A stretch of DNA of 32,339 nt from Actinomycetota bacterium (GTDB lineage Bacteria > Actinomycetota > Humimicrobiia > Humimicrobiales > Humimicrobiaceae), in the NCBI GenBank assembly GCA_012837825.1, contig DUQM01000028.1, positions 1 to 32,339 of the forward strand, written 5' to 3'. Positions 16,452-24,547 of this stretch are shown here, piece by piece; the first letter of the stretch is position 1; each line of letters begins with the position of its first letter. The notes below the pieces were generated by a model that was given only the letters and a program-made list of their open reading frames with translations, was not told where the DNA came from and did not search any database. The translations under genes were made by a program, and so were the position numbers.

Positions 16452-17594
16452 TCATACAAGTTCTGCCAACGCTTTATCTATATATACATCGATATTTTTT
16501 GTTTTCATAAATGTACCGAGTGCAGCTACGACAGCAGCAAGATTTCTGTTCAGGCATTGTTTTGTGCTCATGTGCCCTATTCTGAAAACCAAAGGTTTCA
16601 TATCTTTTTCCAGAGAACCGCCTATCTGTATCCGGAATTTATCTTTAAGAAATTCAATAAATTCCGGTGCCTGGAATTTACCCAGAGTAGACACGGCAGT
16701 AAGGCCATGAGCATTATGTCCTTCTGGAACAAAAAGACCCAGACCCAGCGCTTTTATAGCTTTGATCAGTCTTGAAGAAACATCCTTATACATGGCAATC
16801 CTGCTTGCAATTCCTTCGCTTTCAATCATTTCAAGGCTTTTTGCCAAAGCCTGGATTACATTGGTTGGAAGCGTGGATGGATAAGGATGCCAGTCATTCC
16901 ATTTGTCATAATAGTCAACCCAGACTCTCAGATCAGGATACCAGCTTCTTGAAGGAGGAAGGTCATTCAGGTTTTTTATAAGTTCATAATTTACAGTAAG
17001 CATTCCGAGACCGGAAGGACATGAAAAACCTTTTTGCGATGCTGAAGCAATACCATCTATCTGCCACTCATCAACTTTGATTTCTTCAATTCCAGAGCTT
17101 GCTATTGCATCAACAAAAACAAGACAGCCATATTTTTTTGCAATTTTTGCAACTTCTTTTACAGGATTCAAGATTCCCACACTTGTTTCAACATGAACCA
17201 TCCACAAAAGATCATATTTCTTTGATTTCAGCTGTTCTTCTATCTCCGCAAGATCATAGGCTTTGCCTTTTTCATAAGAAATTTTATCTGTATGTGAGCC
17301 ATATCTGCCAGCTATTGTATTTAATCTGTCTCCAAAAGAACCGTTGGATAGCACAAGGCAGTTTCTGGAATTGCAGAAAGTCGCTCCTATCGCTTCAAGT
17401 CCGGTTGTTCCTGAGCCAGGCATTAAAAAAGACCATGATTTTTTCGAACCAAGAATTCTTGATAGTCTTGAAGCAGTTTCAAGATAAAGATCTCTGAATT
17501 CTTTTCCGTAATGGGCGACCGTCTGCCCGTTAAAGGCTTCAATAATTTCATCCGGGGATTCCACAGGTCCCGGTATCATCAGTAAATATTTCAT
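16452..17594 (-). CDS. Class V aminotransferase (alanine/serine-glyoxylate type)
   Basis: A 380-residue pyridoxal-phosphate enzyme of the alanine-glyoxylate/serine-pyruvate/ureidoglycine-glyoxylate group. MIPGPVESPDEI starts the fold. PGSGTTGLEA (59-68) binds the cofactor phosphate, Asp162 in FVDAIASSG contacts the ring nitrogen, Lys188 in SASQKGF forms the Schiff base, and Arg338 in FRIGHMS binds the substrate carboxylate. It moves an amino group between an amino acid and a 2-oxo acid, often glyoxylate or pyruvate. AGGAGG precedes the ATG. It is the first gene of an operon with the M20 gene; the upstream region (17595-18142) carries tandem operator site 2. Substrate pair unknown. Confidence 0.92.
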   Translation of the reverse strand: MKYLLMIPGPVESPDEIIEAFNGQTVAHYGKEFRDLYLETASRLSRILGSKKSWSFLMPGSGTTGLEAIGATFCNSRNCLVLSNGSFGDRLNTIAGRYGSHTDKISYEKGKAYDLAEIEEQLKSKKYDLLWMVHVETSVGILNPVKEVAKIAKKYGCLVFVDAIASSGIEEIKVDEWQIDGIASASQKGFSCPSGLGMLTVNYELIKNLNDLPPSRSWYPDLRVWVDYYDKWNDWHPYPSTLPTNVIQALAKSLEMIESEGIASRIAMYKDVSSRLIKAIKALGLGLFVPEGHNAHGLTAVSTLGKFQAPEFIEFLKDKFRIQIGGSLEKDMKPLVFRIGHMSTKQCLNRNLAAVVAALGTFMKTKNIDVYIDKALAELV

Positions 17595-17692
17595 CGTTCC
17601 TCCTGTAAATTAAAAACTAAAATTATATAATTATATTCCTTTTCAAACTTCTCGCCACTTGCAGTCTTTTCTTTTTTTCAAATCGGTTACGA

Positions 17693-17911
17693 TTACTGTC
17701 TATTGCAATATTGGGGTAAGCACTCACAGGCAGAGCAGGGACAAAAAACATCGTCTGCAAAACCAACATTTCGGAGAATTGGCCTTAAAGAAGGTAATCT
17801 CCCTTTATGCCGTCTTTTAATCACCTCTGACCAGTAGCCAAACTCCCGGTTTAATGTTCTTGAACAGCTTTCAAAATTGATTACATTATTGAAAATTTTC
17901 TCGCTGTTTCT
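17693..17911 (-). pseudogene. Cys-rich coding remnant without a start codon
   Basis: Within the 548-bp gap upstream of the aminotransferase, bases about 17640-17880 are visibly richer in G+C than their flanks. On the minus strand a frame runs from a TAA near 17914 to a TAA at 17695-17693 with protein-like text: LNREFGYWSEVIKRRHKG, then LPSLRPILRNVGFADD and a cysteine-rich tail CPCSACECLPQYC. It has no ATG; only an internal GTG at 17824 could start it. I do not recognise the family. It could be the 3' end of a lost gene or of an inserted element, or a small unannotated protein. Confidence 0.3.
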
Positions 17912-18029
17912 TTATTATCCAAATAAATAATTTATTGGGTTGTTTATAATTATATCTTGTCTTTTTGGATATTAGTTTTATTATTTACTTTTTAGCAAAT
18001 ATAAAATAGAATTTTAAACGGTAAAAAGT

Positions 18030-18062
18030 TTTATAATATGAAATATAAGTTCATATTATGAA
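18030..18062. promoter_or_regulatory. Tandem IclR-type operator, site 2 (divergent region)
   Basis: TTTATAATATGAA (18030-18042) and TTCATATTATGAA (18050-18062) are separated by ATATAAG, again exactly 20 bp start to start. Even the spacer resembles that of site 1 (ATATGGG). The site lies between the minus-strand aminotransferase operon and the plus-strand yhcH-like gene, 80 bp before the latter's ATG, so it can serve both. A weak plus-strand promoter TTGTCC-16-TATAAA (18086-18113) lies just beyond it. Confidence 0.7.
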
Positions 18063-18142
18063 TATGATAAGCTTTTTTGATTTCATTGTCCAGTTTTGAA
18101 AACAAATTATAAAAAATATTCAATAGAAATTTAGGAGAAATA

Positions 18143-18610
18143 ATGATAGTAGGCAACAGGCATAATACTGATTCGCTTATTTTCAAATTTATCGATGAAA
18201 GAATAAAAAAGGTGCTCAGTTTTGCAGAAAAAAATGATTTTAAAGCACTGGAAGACAACATTTATGAGATAAATGGAAAAAATCTTTTCTATATTCTTAG
18301 TTCATACAAAACATCTGAAAAAATCTCTGAAAAATATGCTGAAATTCATAAAAAATATATCGACGTACAGATATTATTATACGGGAAAGAAAAATTCGGC
18401 TATTGTGATATATCGTCAGTAAAAAAAGTATATAAGGAATATGATGAAAACAAAGATATAGAGCTTTATTCGGCAGTTGAAGATGAAGATTTTTTTGTTT
18501 TGAAACCTAATATGTTTGCGGTATTCTTTCCCGAGGATATACACAGGCCCGGTCTGAGTGCCGGTATTCCAAGAAACGTAAGAAAAGTAATATTCAAACT
18601 GGCTGTCTGA
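18143..18610 (+). CDS. YhcH/YjgK/YiaL family protein
   Basis: A 155-residue protein of the DUF386/YhcH family, a double-stranded beta-helix (cupin-like) fold. The metal-site region KYAEIHKKYIDVQILLYGKE (about 64-83) contains the conserved EIHxxYIDVQ block with Glu and His, and FFPEDIHRPGL (about 131-141) supplies the later conserved His. Relatives include NanQ/YhcH, linked to sialic-acid anomer conversion, and YiaL/EbgC in sugar operons. The length is typical. TTAGGAG is well spaced before the ATG. It converges with the iclR gene 18 bp away and shares operator site 2 with the aminotransferase operon, so it probably acts on a sugar-like intermediate of that pathway. Confidence 0.9.
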   Translation: MIVGNRHNTDSLIFKFIDERIKKVLSFAEKNDFKALEDNIYEINGKNLFYILSSYKTSEKISEKYAEIHKKYIDVQILLYGKEKFGYCDISSVKKVYKEYDENKDIELYSAVEDEDFFVLKPNMFAVFFPEDIHRPGLSAGIPRNVRKVIFKLAV

Positions 18611-18628
18611 TTTTAGGATAAGTTTTGA

Positions 18629-19378
18629 TTAAGCGGTATAGCCCATTTTTCCGGAGATAAGTTTGCTGTTTTCCAGAATAAGATCCTTATATTTTTTCAA
18701 CTGTTTGTCAAGATTTTCTATATTGAAAATGAAAGTCACGCTTATTGATGCAAAAACCTTGTTTGAGCTGTCAAGTATTGGCGCAGCAATACAGCCTACA
18801 TTTTCCTGATACTCTTCCCTGTCCATTGCATATCCCTGTTTCTTTATCAGTTCAAGCTCAGAGATAAATTGTTCCCTGTTTGTGATTGTGTGCTCTGTAA
18901 ATTTACGTAAATTTATAGAGGCAAGAATTTTTTCCAGAAAATCTTCGGACTGAAAGGCAAGAATGACTTTGCCTACTCCGGTACAGTGCCATTGCGTAGC
19001 TTTGCCTATCTGGGAGTGCAGTCTGATTGGATTAAGGCTTTCTCTTTTATCAACATAAACTACTTCATCGCCCACAAGCTGGGCAAGATGGATGGTTTCT
19101 TTTGTAACTGAATTAATTTTGTCAATGTAAGGTGCTGCAATTTCTATAATTTTGAAATCCTGTATTATATGATTTGCAATTTCTATGAATTTAATACCGA
19201 GCTTATATCTTTTTGTTTCATTGTTTTTATCTATATAGCCATGCTTGCCGAGCTGTGCAAGAATCCTGTAAGCAGTGCTTTTATTTATATCAAGAGCTTC
19301 GGACAGCTCTTTCAGGCTCATTTCAGAATTGACTTTTAAAAACTCAATAATGCTGAATATTTTATTAAGTAGCTTCAT
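18629..19378 (-). CDS. IclR family transcriptional regulator
   Basis: A 249-residue regulator of standard IclR size. The N-terminal winged helix-turn-helix covers about 1-60 (EMSLKELSEALDINKSTAYR with the recognition helix, then LGKHGYIDKN). The effector domain runs from about 70 to 245, with GDEVVYVDKRES, HCTGVGKVILAF (the small-ligand loop) and GCIAAPILDSSN. The frame extends 20 codons upstream to an ATG at 19438. I prefer the ATG at 19378 because it gives the family length and has AAGG upstream, while the longer start would lie within the operator at 19434. It probably controls the ABC, aminotransferase/M20 and yhcH-like units and itself. Confidence 0.9.
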   Translation of the reverse strand: MKLLNKIFSIIEFLKVNSEMSLKELSEALDINKSTAYRILAQLGKHGYIDKNNETKRYKLGIKFIEIANHIIQDFKIIEIAAPYIDKINSVTKETIHLAQLVGDEVVYVDKRESLNPIRLHSQIGKATQWHCTGVGKVILAFQSEDFLEKILASINLRKFTEHTITNREQFISELELIKKQGYAMDREEYQENVGCIAAPILDSSNKVFASISVTFIFNIENLDKQLKKYKDLILENSKLISGKMGYTA

Positions 19379-19433
19379 CTGATTATCAACCTTATAAAAA
19401 TCCTGTATAATAGAGAAAGATAATATACAATAT

Positions 19434-19466
19434 TTCATATTATAAAATCTAATTTTAGATTATGCA
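19434..19466. promoter_or_regulatory. Tandem IclR-type operator, site 3 (iclR autoregulation)
   Basis: TTCATATTATAAA (19434-19446) matches the site 2 unit at 11 of 13 positions. Twenty bases on, TTTAGATTATGCA (19454-19466) matches at 10 of 13. Sites 1 and 2 share the 13-7-13 layout. It lies 56 bp upstream of the preferred iclR start, where an autoregulatory operator is expected. It is the weakest of the three sites. Confidence 0.45.
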
Positions 19467-19634
19467 ATCATTAGTCGTATAGGCATGACTTCTATATCAA
19501 AAATACTAAAAATTAGTTTAGTAAATAAAAAAATAAAATAAAGATTGCAAGGCGTATGAAAAGATCTTTGCGCTTACCGGCTTCTAATATCCGACCTGAT
19601 ATCTGATAGCCTGCAACAAATATAAACTTAAAGC

Positions 19635-19683
19635 AACAGTTCACTTTTAAATCATAAATTTAAAAAAACAGTTCACTTTTAAA
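19635..19683. repeat. 17-bp direct repeat AACAGTTCACTTTTAAA, 32-bp period
   Basis: AACAGTTCACTTTTAAA occurs exactly at 19635-19651 and 19667-19683. A partial copy (TTTACTTTTAAAAATG) follows near 19765, and a looser repeat around ACAAATAT is present at about 19615 and 19694. These lie in the 440-bp gap between the iclR and aminotransferase genes. The 32-bp period equals about three helical turns, which fits a regulator of the downstream plus-strand genes, or local duplication. The rest of the gap shows nothing else beyond operator site 3. Confidence 0.5.
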
Positions 19684-19818
19684 ATGCAGATGACAACAAA
19701 TATGAATTTATTGAAAAATTAAAAAATATTTTATAGAATTAGATACTTGTACTTTTATTCTTTTTTACTTTTAAAAATGATTTTTATGAATAGAATATCC
19801 ACAGGAGAGGACTAAAAA

Positions 19819-21018
19819 ATGGAATTGGCAGAAAGACTTGGCAGACTTGGAAGTGAAAATGCTTTTACCGTTCTCGGAAAAGTTATGAAATTAAGGGAAC
19901 AGGGAAAAAATATTGTAAGTTTCTGTATTGGTGAACCTGATTTCAATACACCTGAAAATATAAAAAATGCCGCCATTAATGCTATAAACAATAATATGAC
20001 TCATTACAGCCCTTCGGGCGGTTTTCCGGATTTTAAGAGGATTATTGCTGATTATATTTCAAAAACAAGAGGAATAAATGTAAGCGAAGAAAATGTATGT
20101 GTCACATCGGGAGGAAAACCAATCATTTATTACACTATACATGCTTTGGTTAATCCGGGCGATGAAGCAATTTATCCTAATCCCGGATATCCGATATATG
20201 AATCAATTATAAATTTCGTTGGCGGAAAGCCTGTACCCCTTCCTCTTCTTGAATCAAGGGAATTCAGTTTTGATGTCGGAACGCTTGAAAATATTGTTAC
20301 GGACAAAACAAAATTGATCATTATAAATACTCCCCAGAATCCTACGGGCGGACTGCTTTCCAAAGAAGATCTCAAAGCAATTGCAAAAATTGCAGTTGAA
20401 CGCAATATATTTGTTCTTTCTGACGAGATTTACTCAAGAATTTTATATGAGGGAGAGTTTAACAGCATATCTTCCCTGCCGGGAATGCAGGAAAGAACAA
20501 TAATTGTTGACGGTTTTTCGAAAACCTATGCCATGACCGGCTGGAGACTCGGGTTCGGCATTGCAGACAAAGAATTAATGCAACATATTACTAACCTTGA
20601 AAATAATTGCGAATCCTGCACTGTTACATTCAATCAGTATGCCGGCATGGAAGCACTGACAGGTCCCCAGAATGAAGTAGACAAAATGGTGCAGGAATTC
20701 AGGGAAAGAAGAGACTTAATTGTAGACCTTTTAAACGACATAAAAGGATTCAGATGCCTTAAACCAAAAGGAGCTTTCTATGCTTTCCCAAATGTAACAC
20801 AAGCTTGTAAAAACCTTGGTTTCAAAGATGCGGAACAGCTTCAGGACTATCTTCTTTATAAAGGTGATGTTGCAGTTCTTGCAAGAACATCATTTGGCTT
20901 GAAAAATAAAGATGAGAAAGAAGAATATATAAGACTTTCGTATGCAACATCCAAAGAAAATATCATAGAAGGCCTGTCGAGAATAAAAAAAGCTGTCGAG
21001 AATAAAAAAAATATTTAA
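19819..21018 (+). CDS. Class I/II pyridoxal-phosphate aminotransferase (aspartate aminotransferase-like)
   Basis: A 399-residue fold-type I aminotransferase of the AspC-Igamma kind. GEPDFNTPENI (38-48) and HYSPSGG (62-68) shape the substrate site. GGKPIIYYTIHAL marks the phosphate region, NPTGG has Asn174, SDEIYS has Asp202 and Tyr205, and SKTYAMTGWRLG has the Schiff-base Lys235. The conserved Arg is in YIRLSYA near the end. The likely role is amino transfer between aspartate or another amino acid and 2-oxoglutarate; exact specificity is not readable. GGAGAGGA precedes the ATG. Its last codons include a 19-bp tandem duplication (20974-21011). The GGDEF gene starts 11 bp later. Confidence 0.9.
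   Translation: MELAERLGRLGSENAFTVLGKVMKLREQGKNIVSFCIGEPDFNTPENIKNAAINAINNNMTHYSPSGGFPDFKRIIADYISKTRGINVSEENVCVTSGGKPIIYYTIHALVNPGDEAIYPNPGYPIYESIINFVGGKPVPLPLLESREFSFDVGTLENIVTDKTKLIIINTPQNPTGGLLSKEDLKAIAKIAVERNIFVLSDEIYSRILYEGEFNSISSLPGMQERTIIVDGFSKTYAMTGWRLGFGIADKELMQHITNLENNCESCTVTFNQYAGMEALTGPQNEVDKMVQEFRERRDLIVDLLNDIKGFRCLKPKGAFYAFPNVTQACKNLGFKDAEQLQDYLLYKGDVAVLARTSFGLKNKDEKEEYIRLSYATSKENIIEGLSRIKKAVENKKNI
20974..21010 (+). repeat. 19-bp tandem duplication at the aminotransferase 3' end
   Basis: CTGTCGAGAATAAAAAAA occurs at 20974 and again at 20993, with a period of 19. Because 19 is not a multiple of three, the two copies are read in different frames (LSRIKK, then VENKKN), and the second copy supplies the present C-terminus. 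Without the duplication the frame would run on past the present stop. Confidence 0.6.
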
Positions 21019-21029
21019 TTTCAAGAGAA

Positions 21030-23051
21030 ATGAAAAAATTTACAAGGCCAGGATCTCTTTATCTTGTCCTGACAGTTTCGATTGCAATCGCTCTTATTCT
21101 TGCTGTTTATTTTGGTGCCAATTTTATTTTAGTCAGCGTAGTTGCCCTTATATTAATCATAGTTTCAGCTATAACTTTCGGAATAAGAGCTTCGATTCCC
21201 GGGTTAATCGTTAGCTCTGCCTGCTTGCTGCATTATTTTTATCAATTTTCGGAATGCGCCAATTTTTCAGGAAAGATAATAATCCTTTTGAATTATTTTA
21301 TTATTGCAATTTCATTGGGAATTGCCAGGGATTTTTTTCAGAAACAGAAAAAGAATATTCTTGATTATAAAAATAGAATTGAAAGTGATGCTGAAGTAGT
21401 TTATACACATAGAAAACTGCTTGAAAGCATCCTTGATAACATTCCTGCTGTTGTTTATGTAAGAGATGCTGATCTTAAATTCATAATGGTAAATAAAGCT
21501 TTCGAGAAATTGGTCCAAAAAAGTTCAGATTTTCTCATAGGTAAGACTGATTTTGATATTTTTCCTGAAAAAATAGCAAAAAATATGGCCAGGGATGACA
21601 TTGAAGTTATGAATAATGATATGCCTAAGCTTGGAATTGAAGAAAATATTTTTCTACCGGATGGTAAAAGCATGTGGGTTGTTGCAAATAAAATGCCGTT
21701 TCATGATAAAAACGGGAAAGTCAAAGGGATAATAGGTATTTCCTACGACATCAGCAAAATGAAAAAAATGAGCTTGCAGCTTGAAACAATACTGAATGGT
21801 TTTCCATATAAAGCCTGGCTGAAAGATAAAAATGGAAGATATCTTGCTGTAAACGAAATTCTTGCGAGATCTGTAAATAAAAGCAGGAAAGAAATAACAG
21901 GAAAGACAGTCATGGATATTTATCCGGAAGAATATGCAAAAGAACATATGGCTAATGATCAGCAGACAGTAGATACAAGAAAAACAAAATATTTTCATGA
22001 AATGTTGCTTACTAATGGAGTGCCTACGCTACATGAAATCTATAGGGCTCCCGTTATCAATGGAGAAGAAGTAGTCGGTACAATCGGTTATGCAAAAGAT
22101 ATAAGCAAGATGCAGGAGGAATTAAAAGAATTAACAAGATTAAATAATCTTTTCAGCGCTGTAATTGATAATATCCCAATAATGCTTTTTGTCAAAGATG
22201 CCGATACCTTAAGATTCAAACTTATTAACAAAGTTGCTGAAGAGCTCATCGGACTGGACAAGAACAGTATCATTGGCAAAACTGATTATGACCTGTTTCC
22301 CAAGAAGCAGGCAGACTTTTTTATAAAAAAGGACAGAGAGGCATTAGATACCAACAGACAGCTGGTGATTGAGGAAGAAAATCTTACCTCAGGTAAAAAA
22401 TCTGTGATAATCAGCACCAAGAAAGTCCCGCTGCTTGATGAAAACGGAAAACCTGTTTGCGTAATCGGAATTTCTGAAGATATTACAAGGCAAAAGGAAA
22501 TGGAAAAGACTATCAAGGAACTTGCTTATTATGATGAAATTACCAAGCTTCCAAACAGACATTTATTTAAAGACAGATTTTATATCGCTTCAGAATGCTC
22601 GAAAAGAGATAAAAAGAAAATGATGATTTCAATGCTTGATTTCGACAAGTTCAAGCTTGTAAATGACAGATACGGACATGCCATGGGTGACAGATTTCTG
22701 AAAAGTTTTGCAGACAGAGTAAAAAAAATAATGAGAAAAACTGATACGTTTGCAAGGTATGGAGGAGATGAATTTATATTTATTATAAGCAGTTTTAACA
22801 ATACCGATGATATGAAAATATTTGCCGACAAAATTTTAAAATCCTTTGATAGTCCTTTTACTGTTGAGGATATAGAATTATACATAAAAGGCAGTATGGG
22901 TATTTCCGTATTTCCCGATGATGCGGTTGAACAGGGTACTCTTTTAAAATATGCTGATTCCGCCATGTATGAAGCCAAGGAAAAGGGCGGTAATACATAT
23001 GTATTTTATAAAGACAGTAATAAAAACAAGACAGGCAGATTATTTGATTAA
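21030..23051 (+). CDS. Membrane diguanylate cyclase with three PAS domains
   Basis: A 673-residue sensor. About four membrane helices occupy residues 9-100 and a short coil leads to PAS1 (about 130-243), PAS2 (249-361) and PAS3 (374-487). The C-terminal GGDEF domain (about 497-665) has LDFDKFKLVNDRYGH, the intact catalytic GGDEF at 578-582 and an inhibitory RxxD site, Arg569 to Asp572, exactly five residues before it. It should therefore make cyclic di-GMP and be product-inhibited. The PAS domains could bind a redox or small-molecule signal; the conserved D-I-F/Y-P segments resemble the PAS_4 type. It is 11 bp downstream of the aminotransferase gene; the AAGAGAA ribosome site is modest. Confidence 0.93.
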   Translation: MKKFTRPGSLYLVLTVSIAIALILAVYFGANFILVSVVALILIIVSAITFGIRASIPGLIVSSACLLHYFYQFSECANFSGKIIILLNYFIIAISLGIARDFFQKQKKNILDYKNRIESDAEVVYTHRKLLESILDNIPAVVYVRDADLKFIMVNKAFEKLVQKSSDFLIGKTDFDIFPEKIAKNMARDDIEVMNNDMPKLGIEENIFLPDGKSMWVVANKMPFHDKNGKVKGIIGISYDISKMKKMSLQLETILNGFPYKAWLKDKNGRYLAVNEILARSVNKSRKEITGKTVMDIYPEEYAKEHMANDQQTVDTRKTKYFHEMLLTNGVPTLHEIYRAPVINGEEVVGTIGYAKDISKMQEELKELTRLNNLFSAVIDNIPIMLFVKDADTLRFKLINKVAEELIGLDKNSIIGKTDYDLFPKKQADFFIKKDREALDTNRQLVIEEENLTSGKKSVIISTKKVPLLDENGKPVCVIGISEDITRQKEMEKTIKELAYYDEITKLPNRHLFKDRFYIASECSKRDKKKMMISMLDFDKFKLVNDRYGHAMGDRFLKSFADRVKKIMRKTDTFARYGGDEFIFIISSFNNTDDMKIFADKILKSFDSPFTVEDIELYIKGSMGISVFPDDAVEQGTLLKYADSAMYEAKEKGGNTYVFYKDSNKNKTGRLFD

Positions 23052-23152
23052 ATATTCAGAATCTGAAAATTTTCACCGGGTGCAGCATTGTTGAGGTTTT
23101 TATCACAGGAGAAATAAAGTTAACACTTTTGTTTAATCTGGCAACTGCAATA

Positions 23153-23192
23153 GCCTGCAGATACATTTCAGGCACTGCTTTTTCTTTGTTTC
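23153..23192 (+). terminator. Possible terminator after the GGDEF gene
   Basis: GCCTG (23153-23157) and CAGGC (23169-23173) pair across 11 bases, followed by a T-rich stretch (23179-23192). The stem is short and the U-tract impure. The 242-bp gap between the two convergent genes shows nothing else. Confidence 0.3.
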
Positions 23193-23293
23193 CTATTAAT
23201 TTTTTAATATTTGTTAATTAATAATCAGGGGCAACCGCTCAAAAATATATAATTACCCGTATTTAGCCAGAAGCAGATTGTCTGGTACTATTA

Positions 23294-24547
23294 TTATGAT
23301 CTGTAATGTGAGCTTGCTTTTACAAAATCATGAGTCAGGTCAGTTGTCCATACGAAACTGCTTTGTCTTCCGGTATGCATAATTACTTTTATGTTTATAT
23401 GCTTGTTTTTCATTGTAGGCAATGCCGGTTCCATATTTTCGGAAACTTCCATACCGTTTTTAAAAATTAGAAAATCATTAATGAATATCTCGACATCATT
23501 TATATTAAATTCAACATCTGTTGAGCCGATGGCAGAAGCAATTCTTCCCCAGTTGATTGTCTCCCCAAAGATTGATGCTTTTACCAGTATGGAATTTGCG
23601 ATTTTCATTCCTATTTTTTTTGCCTCAGCTTTATCCCGACTGCTCCTGACCTCTATCTCTACAAATTTGGAAGCTCCTTCACCATCAAGAATTACTTTTT
23701 TTGCCATTTCTTCAAGAACAAAGAAAAGCGTGTGCCTGAAAACATCATATAGCTCTCTGTTATCCTTTGTTATTTCTATGCCGCTCTCACCATTATTCTG
23801 AATGAATACCATGTCGTTTGTGCTCTGACAGCCATCAATTGAAATGGAATTAAAGCTTTGGTCTACACCTTCGTGCAGCAGACCATCAAGGAGATTCTGA
23901 TGAATTTTTACGTTTGTGGCAATAAAACATAAAATCGTGCCCATATTCGGGGCAACCATTATGGAGCCTTTGCCGATAGCTCCGACTATTATGTCTTTTT
24001 CCATATTAAAGAATTTTTCAGTATTTATTTTTACAGCTAATTCTTTCGGGTTTTTATCAATAGTAAGAATTGATCTGGCAGCTCTGTGTCCATCGCCGGA
24101 GCTGATTGTTTTTGACAGTTCTCTGATACCGCCAAGTATCTTTTCAAGCGGAAGCTGCTTTCCTATTAGTCCTGTTGAAGCAATAGCTACGTTTTTCTTT
24201 CCCAGCTTCAGATAACCGGCAGTTTCTTCGACTATTTTCTCAGCATTAATAATTCCCTGCTCGCCTGTGCACGCATTTGCTATCCCCGTATTTATGACAA
24301 TTGCTTTTATATTGCGCGATCCGGAAAGTTGCCTCTTGTTTATAATAACAGGAGCAGCTGCAAATTTATTTGTTGTGAATACAGCTGATGTAACAGTATC
24401 CAAAGGAGTATATATCAGGCTCAGGTCATCTTTTCTGGACTTTCTTACTCCGCTGTGTACAGCCTGCACAAAAAATTCCGGAACATCTGTTATCGTCCCG
24501 TTTTCAATCTTTGAAAAATATTTCTCATATTCTTTTTCTTTATGCAT
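23294..24547 (-). CDS. argJ: Bifunctional glutamate N-acetyltransferase/ornithine acetyltransferase
   Basis: A 417-residue ArgJ. It transfers acetyl from N-acetylornithine to glutamate in cyclic arginine synthesis; some members also use acetyl-CoA. Landmarks are TTNKFAAAPVIINKRQL (58-74), NTGIANACTGEQG (86-98), STGLIGKQLP and GKGSIMVAPNMGTILCF (192-208), with FNSISIDGCQSTNDMV (232-247) and a YRS C-terminus. ArgJ is cut by itself before the nucleophilic Thr, here Thr204. The residue before it is Gly203, whereas many members have Ala (MATML). No other arginine gene is in the window. GGGGAAC precedes the ATG. A small ORF overlaps its start. The stop is followed at once by two more stops. Confidence 0.93.
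   Translation of the reverse strand: MHKEKEYEKYFSKIENGTITDVPEFFVQAVHSGVRKSRKDDLSLIYTPLDTVTSAVFTTNKFAAAPVIINKRQLSGSRNIKAIVINTGIANACTGEQGIINAEKIVEETAGYLKLGKKNVAIASTGLIGKQLPLEKILGGIRELSKTISSGDGHRAARSILTIDKNPKELAVKINTEKFFNMEKDIIVGAIGKGSIMVAPNMGTILCFIATNVKIHQNLLDGLLHEGVDQSFNSISIDGCQSTNDMVFIQNNGESGIEITKDNRELYDVFRHTLFFVLEEMAKKVILDGEGASKFVEIEVRSSRDKAEAKKIGMKIANSILVKASIFGETINWGRIASAIGSTDVEFNINDVEIFINDFLIFKNGMEVSENMEPALPTMKNKHINIKVIMHTGRQSSFVWTTDLTHDFVKASSHYRS

Noticed and set aside
18031-18261. Minus-strand open frame of 76 residues across the yhcH-like gene start
   Set aside because: It overlaps a well-supported YhcH gene and the tandem operator, has no family motif and low-complexity content.
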